40,618 nucleotides of DNA. Origin: UBA7359 sp041689615. GTDB lineage: Bacteria > Pseudomonadota > Gammaproteobacteria > Eutrophobiales > Eutrophobiaceae. Shown here one piece after another: positions 35,837 through 40,618 of the stretch (the first letter of the stretch is position 1; each line of letters opens with the position of its first letter). The stretch covers positions 1 through 40,618 of the forward strand of contig JBDNFW010000061.1 in NCBI GenBank assembly GCA_041689615.1, in the 5' to 3' direction. The notes under the pieces were generated by a model that was given only the letters and a program-made list of their open reading frames with translations, had not been told where the DNA came from and did no database searches. The translations under genes and the position numbers were made by a program.

Positions 35837-35937
35837 TCCTGTACAGATAAAACATCATTTCAATATTAAAGAACTAACGTTACTTTCAAAAATAGTTACT
35901 AATACATTTAAAAATCAAAAATAAAAGGGGAATGTTC

Positions 35938-36543
35938 ATGGAAATACTAATGGTAATTGTCGGCGTCTTTTTTGTGCTTCTGATGATGCTTGTATTTTAT
36001 GGCATTAATGTCTTTAACACGCTGGTCTCTTTAAAAAACCGCTATTTGAATGCGTTCTCCCAGATCGAAGTACAACTAAAACGTCGTTATGATCTGATTC
36101 CAAACCTTGTTGAAACCGCCAAGGGTTATCTCTCACATGAAAGAGAAACTCTGGAAGCCATTATTTCTGCTCGAAATACGGCCTCACAATTATTAAAAGC
36201 CGCCGCTGGTGCACCGGGTTCAGCAGCAGCCATGACTGATTTAGGTGGTGCCGAAGGCGCCCTCGGTAGTGCGCTTGGTCGATTAAACATGGTAATGGAA
36301 GCCTATCCAGATCTTAAGGCAAATCAAAACATGATGCAGTTAACTGAAGAACTCACTAGCACAGAAAACAAAGTGGCTTTTGCAAGGCAAGGCTTCAATG
36401 ATCAAGTGATGGAATACAATGTTTATAAACAATCTTTTCCTGCAAATATTTTGGCGGGCATGTTTGGTCACACACAAGATGCTGCGTTACTAGAATATGC
36501 TGACAGCGAGGCCATTCAAGAGGCTCCAAAAGTTTCTTTCTAA
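35938..36543 (+). CDS. lemA: LemA-family membrane protein
   Basis: 201 residues. One N-terminal membrane helix (about 3-25) is followed by the LemA helical domain, with NTLVSLKNRYLNAFSQIEVQLKRRYDLIPNLVE in pieces as signature and AFARQGFNDQVMEYN near the end. The start at 35938 has GGGGA six bases upstream; 35932 overlaps it. LemA proteins often pair with membrane M48 proteases, as here, 20 bases downstream. Function unsettled. Confidence 0.93.
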   Translation: MEILMVIVGVFFVLLMMLVFYGINVFNTLVSLKNRYLNAFSQIEVQLKRRYDLIPNLVETAKGYLSHERETLEAIISARNTASQLLKAAAGAPGSAAAMTDLGGAEGALGSALGRLNMVMEAYPDLKANQNMMQLTEELTSTENKVAFARQGFNDQVMEYNVYKQSFPANILAGMFGHTQDAALLEYADSEAIQEAPKVSF

Positions 36544-36563
36544 TAAATTAGAGTGTTAAGTCC

Positions 36564-38486
36564 GTGAATTTTTTTCAAGCGCAGCAAAACGTAAAAACCT
36601 CGACTTTTCGGCTGCTGATATTGTTCTTAATGGCAATACTCTGCATAGTTCTTATCACAGATCTTTTTGTTTATATCTCGTTCGAAATAGCGACTTCGGA
36701 TCTTAGTGATAGTGAAAAGCTCGCTATACCTAAGCCAAATTTAACAACCTTTATCATGATAAGTGCTATCGTGATTGTCATTATTGGTATCGGTAGCGCT
36801 TACAAATCAATATCTTTATCCACCGGTGGCGGTCGAATTATTGCCGAGTCTATGGGTGGACGTCTTGTAAGAGCTACGACAACCGATCTGGAAGAAAAAC
36901 GTCTGATGAATGTAGTCGAAGAAATGGCCATTGCATCAGGCATGCCCGTACCGCAGGTTTACATTCTTGATAATGAACATGTCATTAACGCCTTTGCCGC
37001 AGGTTTAACGACAAGTGATGCTGTTATTGGTGTCACTAAAGGTACGGTTAAATCTTTGACTCGTGACGAACTGCAAGGCGTCATTGCACACGAATACAGT
37101 CATATTCTAAATGGTGATATGGCTCTGAACATTCAATTAATCAGTATGTTGCATGGCATCCTTGTTATTGGTTTGCTTGGTTATTATATTTTTCGTTCTG
37201 CGGGCGAATCCCGTAGTAGAGATTCTGGTCAAATAATGATATTTGGTGCAGGACTTATCGCTATTGGCTTTGGTGGTACGTTTTTTGGCAACATCATTAA
37301 ATCGTCAATCAGTCGCCAACGTGAGTATCTGGCTGATGCATCGGCTGTTCAGTTCACACGAAACCCGGAAGGCATAGCCGGAGCATTAAAAAAGATAGGT
37401 AGTGTGTCTGACAAATCCCGATTAAGAAATAAAAATGCACATGAAATAAGTCACGCCTATTTCTCTCAGGGCGTGAGCAATTTTTTAGGTAGCATGACAG
37501 CAACTCATCCTCCTTTGGAAGATCGTATTCGTCGCATTGATCCGCGTTGGGATGGAAAATTTGTTCAGACTAAAACATCAATAATTGAAAACGCAATAAT
37601 GCCAGATGTAAAAACTGACCAACGCAGGGAAAAAATAGCAGCAACAGCAACTTCAGCAATCATTTTACAAAGTGTTTTGCAAACAATGGAACATATGGGT
37701 AACCCGGGTGAAAAAGAAATCGAAGCTGCACGTTCAATTATTAGTGAAATACCTGAAGAAGTACGCAATGCAATTCATGATCCTTATGTATCCAGAGCGA
37801 TTATCTACTGTTTGGTTATAAATAAAGAAAAAGACATAAGAAAAAAACAGCTTGAGCACATTAAATCAAATGGTGACCGAGGCATTTATGATCATTGTTT
37901 AAAACACCTATCTGCTGTTGACAAAATTTCCCGACGTAGTCGTTTACCACTTGTCGACATGGGTTTGCCTGCATTAAGAGAACTATCTCAGAATCAGTAC
38001 AAGAAATTTAAAAGTAATCTAGGTACGCTAGTTGCTGCTGACGCGAGCATGGATTTGTTTGAATGGTGTTTACAAAAAATAATCTTCAAGCATCTTGATA
38101 AAGCATTGCTTATGGCAAAACCACCTTCTGCGAAATACAAATCCTTCGATGAAGTTAAAGGAGAATGCCGCAACCTGTTTTCAGTGCTTGCTTACGCGGG
38201 ACATAAAAAACAAGAAGAGGCAGACCTCGCGTTTAATGCAGCAATAAAAGAAGTTAATTTAACTGATCTTAAAATTATAGAGAAGTCGAATATCAGTTTA
38301 ACTAAATTCGACAACAGTCTGAACCATCTATTACTACTCAAACCGATACTAAAACAAGGTTTATTAAAAGCATGTCTATTCAGCGCAATGACTGATAACG
38401 AAATGACATCAAGAGAACTGGAACTAATTCGAGCCATAGCCGATACACTAAGCTGCCCTATTCCTCCTATGGGTCAGATTGAATAA
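36564..38486 (+). CDS. Membrane M48 zinc metalloprotease with long C-terminal region
   Basis: 640 residues. Two N-terminal membrane helices (about 17-38 and 62-80) precede an HtpX-like M48 peptidase domain with HEYSH (zinc ligands and catalytic Glu, about 177-181) and the third ligand in REYLADASAVQF. Two further helices lie at about 195-212 and 225-245. After about residue 320 comes a 300-residue cytoplasmic part whose end (SAMTDNEMTSRELELIRAIAD) recalls TerB-like helical domains. HtpX itself is about 290 residues, so this is the longer LemA-linked type. The start is GTG at 36564. It probably degrades damaged membrane proteins. Confidence 0.9.
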   Translation: MNFFQAQQNVKTSTFRLLILFLMAILCIVLITDLFVYISFEIATSDLSDSEKLAIPKPNLTTFIMISAIVIVIIGIGSAYKSISLSTGGGRIIAESMGGRLVRATTTDLEEKRLMNVVEEMAIASGMPVPQVYILDNEHVINAFAAGLTTSDAVIGVTKGTVKSLTRDELQGVIAHEYSHILNGDMALNIQLISMLHGILVIGLLGYYIFRSAGESRSRDSGQIMIFGAGLIAIGFGGTFFGNIIKSSISRQREYLADASAVQFTRNPEGIAGALKKIGSVSDKSRLRNKNAHEISHAYFSQGVSNFLGSMTATHPPLEDRIRRIDPRWDGKFVQTKTSIIENAIMPDVKTDQRREKIAATATSAIILQSVLQTMEHMGNPGEKEIEAARSIISEIPEEVRNAIHDPYVSRAIIYCLVINKEKDIRKKQLEHIKSNGDRGIYDHCLKHLSAVDKISRRSRLPLVDMGLPALRELSQNQYKKFKSNLGTLVAADASMDLFEWCLQKIIFKHLDKALLMAKPPSAKYKSFDEVKGECRNLFSVLAYAGHKKQEEADLAFNAAIKEVNLTDLKIIEKSNISLTKFDNSLNHLLLLKPILKQGLLKACLFSAMTDNEMTSRELELIRAIADTLSCPIPPMGQIE

Positions 38487-38620
38487 CTAAACGTAATTCG
38501 TCTAGAAAGAGTCTCGAGTTAAATTCGTCTAAAATTAATAGCTTGAGTCAACACTGATGTCTCCTCAATAAGCAATTCTGGTGAGTAGCAAAAAAAATGG
38601 GCCAATATCAATAAAAAATG

Positions 38621-38648
38621 TTGCACTCAGCGAAATTTGCCTTACTAT
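38621..38648 (+). promoter_or_regulatory. Candidate promoter for the decarboxylase gene
   Basis: TTGCAC (38621-38626) and TACTAT (38643-38648) are 16 bases apart. Transcription from here would give a leader of about 165 bases containing the structured element that follows. Motif-based only. Confidence 0.35.
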
Positions 38649-38733
38649 TCGCGTGCTTTTTATTGAAAATAGCCAATCCGCACTAATCGCCCTCAAGGTG
38701 AAACAACAGGGAGTAACTATTTATAAAGTGTTT

Positions 38734-38811
38734 TGACTACGCAAAGGGAGCACCTGGTGCCACCCGATTCCAGTTAGGGCGTAGTCATTTTATTTTAACT
38801 TTGCGTGGAGG
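38734..38811 (+). promoter_or_regulatory. Structured leader with two exclusive helices before the decarboxylase
   Basis: Helix 1 pairs TGACTACGC (38734-38742) with GCGTAGTCA (38779-38787). Inside it, GGG-A-GCAC pairs with GTGC-CA-CCC (38746-38765), followed by GATTCCAG. Helix 2 pairs ACGCAAAG (38739-38746) with CTTTGCGT (38799-38806), ending one base before the ribosome-binding site GGAGG (38807-38811). The helices share 38739-38742 and cannot form together, the layout of a translational switch. The GGTGCCACCCGATTCC part recalls the speF leader of alphaproteobacterial ornithine decarboxylase genes, but I cannot verify that. Confidence 0.65.
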
Positions 38812-38817
38812 TTATCC

Positions 38818-40032
38818 ATGAGCATTACTCCTGTTGATTTAATTGACGAATCAGTCTTTCTTGAAGAAGACTGCAAAAATTTATCTGAAATAGAAATTAT
38901 CGAATCGATGGTCGCCGAATATGGCGCGCCACTGATGATCCTTGATTGCGATGCTATTCGCCGGCAATACCGGTCACTGCAAAAAGCATTGCCTGATGTG
39001 ACTTTGTATTTCGCATTAAAACCATTGCCTCATCCTGCAGTAGTAAGAACTCTACTGGCAGAGGGAGCGAGTTTTGATCTGGCCAGCAACGGTGAAATCG
39101 ATATGGTTAGAGATGCCGGTGTTCCTGCTGACACAACGATTCAAACTCACCCTATCAAACGTGACTCGGATATCCGCTATGCACTTGACTACGGTTGCAC
39201 AACATTCGTCGTAGACAATATTAATGAACTCAATAAATTTATCCCTTATCGGGATGAAGCAGAAATCTTGATACGACTGAGCTTCAGAAATGACAAAGCG
39301 TTTTCAGATCTTTCGAAAAAATTTGGCTGTAGCCCAAAACAGGCTATCGAGCTTATTCAACACGCTCACAAGTTAGGTATCCGCATTAGAGGCTTATCGT
39401 TCCACGTTGGCTCTCAGACCGCAGAACCGGAAAAATATATTCACGCCATTAAATCCTGCCATGATGTCATTAATCAAGTGGCTGAATTAGGTCTGCCATC
39501 GATAAGTACTTTAGACATTGGTGGTGGTTTTCCAGTCGAATATATCGATGACTTAATGTCCATTGAAGATTTTTGTTCGCCTATTCGGCAAGCGTTATCA
39601 GAACTACCTGATACAGTGAGAATTATCGCTGAACCAGGTCGTTTTATTGTTGCTTCTGCTGTCACCTCAGTTGCTTCTGTTATGGGGCAGGCAGAACGCG
39701 ATGGAAAAATGTGGTACTACCTTGATGATGGAATCTATGGCTCTTTTAGCGGCATGCTATTTGACCATGCCAACTACCCTGTTGATGCTCTTTACTGGCA
39801 AGGCGAACGTTATCCCTCGGTACTCGCAGGACCGACATGCGATAGCATTGATGTTATTGCTGAAGATATTATGTTGCCAAGACTTGATAACGGCGATTTA
39901 ATCGTTGGTCGCATGATGGGTGCATACACTTCTGCTTCAGCAACAGAATTTAACTTTTTCAAAAAAGCTCAAATTATCGTCGTAAATGAAATTTACAAAT
40001 TTGATGAAGCCGCACTGCAAGAATTGGCTTAA
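38818..40032 (+). CDS. Ornithine/lysine-type decarboxylase, PLP fold III
   Basis: 404 residues. Members decarboxylate ornithine (to putrescine) or lysine (to cadaverine). The PLP lysine is in YFALKPLPHP, GLSFHVGSQ and TLDIGGGFP hold the phosphate-binding region, IIAEPGRF follows, and the catalytic Cys is in GPTCDSID. The length fits short alanine-racemase-fold enzymes, not the 700-residue fold I enzymes of enterobacteria. The start has GGAGG six bases upstream, directly after the structured leader, so expression is probably controlled by polyamine or amino-acid level. Ornithine versus lysine preference cannot be decided by eye. Confidence 0.93.
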   Translation: MSITPVDLIDESVFLEEDCKNLSEIEIIESMVAEYGAPLMILDCDAIRRQYRSLQKALPDVTLYFALKPLPHPAVVRTLLAEGASFDLASNGEIDMVRDAGVPADTTIQTHPIKRDSDIRYALDYGCTTFVVDNINELNKFIPYRDEAEILIRLSFRNDKAFSDLSKKFGCSPKQAIELIQHAHKLGIRIRGLSFHVGSQTAEPEKYIHAIKSCHDVINQVAELGLPSISTLDIGGGFPVEYIDDLMSIEDFCSPIRQALSELPDTVRIIAEPGRFIVASAVTSVASVMGQAERDGKMWYYLDDGIYGSFSGMLFDHANYPVDALYWQGERYPSVLAGPTCDSIDVIAEDIMLPRLDNGDLIVGRMMGAYTSASATEFNFFKKAQIIVVNEIYKFDEAALQELA

Positions 40033-40126
40033 TCAAGGCAAAGTTAAAGTCCGACAGATGTATTCATATTCCCTGTAATACGGAATTTACAAGGGTCATT
40101 ATCGAAGACCGAACCTCAAAGACTAA

Positions 40127-40494
40127 TTAATGTCCAAAAATTGACCAGCCAGTACGCTGGACTAACATTTCCAACGCTTCAGTACCAAGCTTGCTATTAC
40201 CACTACTATCTAAACCCGGTGACCAAACTGCTATGGAGGCTTTTCCTAGCGCTATCGCTAAAATTCCGCCACACCTACTCCACTTTTACCTAGCAGGCCG
40301 ACACGGAAAGCAAATTCACCTGAACCGTCATAATGTCCACACATTAGCATAAGAGAATTAATTCGACGTGCGCGCTGTGCTGCAACAACTCTGACACCAG
40401 TACTAAGGTTCATGCCATCAGAAACCAGAAACTGTCCTGCCCTTGCGAGTTGTTCACACGACATAGAAATAGAACAATGAGGGATAATAGACAA
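40127..40494 (-). pseudogene. glsA: Broken glutaminase gene, C-terminal part only
   Basis: The minus strand encodes the last 120 or so residues of a serine-dependent glutaminase: CSISMSCEQLARAG, INSLMLMCGHYDGSGEFAF and LGKSGVG. An indel near 40270 then moves the frame, and the match continues in the new frame with ILAIALGKASIAVWSPGLD and GNSKLGTEALEML, ending at 40127. The N-terminal 60% of the normal 300-residue protein is absent. The region to the right (40495-40618) shows no glutaminase. It is a decayed gene. Confidence 0.85.
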
Positions 40495-40618
40495 AATGTG
40501 ATGGTTTTCTTAAGCTAAGCTTTTGAATTAAATAATAAAACGGCGGATCAAAAATAATGCTTAAAATAGTTGCCCACAATGTGGTTTGTTTTCAGTTATT
40601 TATTATGGTCATTTAAGA

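Noticed and set aside
40050..40110. Terminator after the decarboxylase gene
   Set aside because: An imperfect CCCTGTAA/TTACAAGGG hairpin is present but has a bulge and no T tract.

Overview
The window looks like the chromosome of an AT-rich gammaproteobacterium. The core order pyrG-kdsA-eno-ftsB-ispD-ispF is the usual gammaproteobacterial one, and asnS, yeiP, arfB, ycgL and the MshE/PilB-type ATPase fit the same group. I cannot name a genus. KdsA has the Cys-containing GPCVIES form and the decarboxylase is the alanine-racemase-fold type, so this is not an enterobacterium. Protein comparisons are made from memory, without database searches.

Region 1 (1-8687) is the most interesting. The end of an IS30-family insertion sequence runs off the left edge. 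Next comes a complete DSF (diffusible signal factor) quorum-sensing locus of the Xanthomonas Rpf type: an RpfC-like hybrid kinase, a decayed copy of the 3' end of ispF, an RpfG-like receiver/HD-GYP phosphodiesterase and a second, larger RpfC-like kinase (all kinase and rpfG genes on +). Convergent to these are a membrane fatty-acid desaturase and the RpfF-like DSF synthase (on -). RpfF would make a cis-2 unsaturated fatty acid, the RpfC proteins would sense it, and RpfG would then hydrolyse cyclic-di-GMP. The ispF remnant and the two kinases suggest a tandem duplication followed by loss of one desaturase/rpfF copy.

Region 2 (8688-14299) is the housekeeping block on the minus strand: ispF, ispD, ftsB, eno, kdsA, pyrG. 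Two degenerate intergenic repeats of a MITE-like family lie here; a third, longer copy is at 20200-20426.

Region 3 (14512-22606) holds a triply frameshifted ClC channel gene, formate-tetrahydrofolate ligase, ycgL, a drug-type MFS exporter, an unrecognised 174-residue protein, a DUF1223 thioredoxin-like exported protein and an AGCS amino-acid/sodium symporter.

Region 4 (22588-34084) is a long co-directional minus-strand run. From downstream to upstream it contains a tiny lipoprotein ORF, asnS, an unusual predicted nucleotidyltransferase, tag, a GFA-family protein, actP/yjcH-like acetate transport genes, arfB, a DnaQ-type exonuclease, an MFS protein, the EF-P-like yeiP, a DUF1499 gene whose lipoprotein signal lies in another frame, and a GspE/PilB-type ATPase gene interrupted by one in-frame stop.

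Region 5 (34442-40618) contains a cold-shock protein, a small membrane protein, a 42-residue basic ORF, an EF-hand protein, a LemA/M48 protease pair, and an ornithine/lysine-type decarboxylase. The decarboxylase is preceded by a structured leader with two mutually exclusive helices next to its ribosome-binding site. A broken glutaminase gene closes the window. I saw no rRNA, tRNA or CRISPR array.
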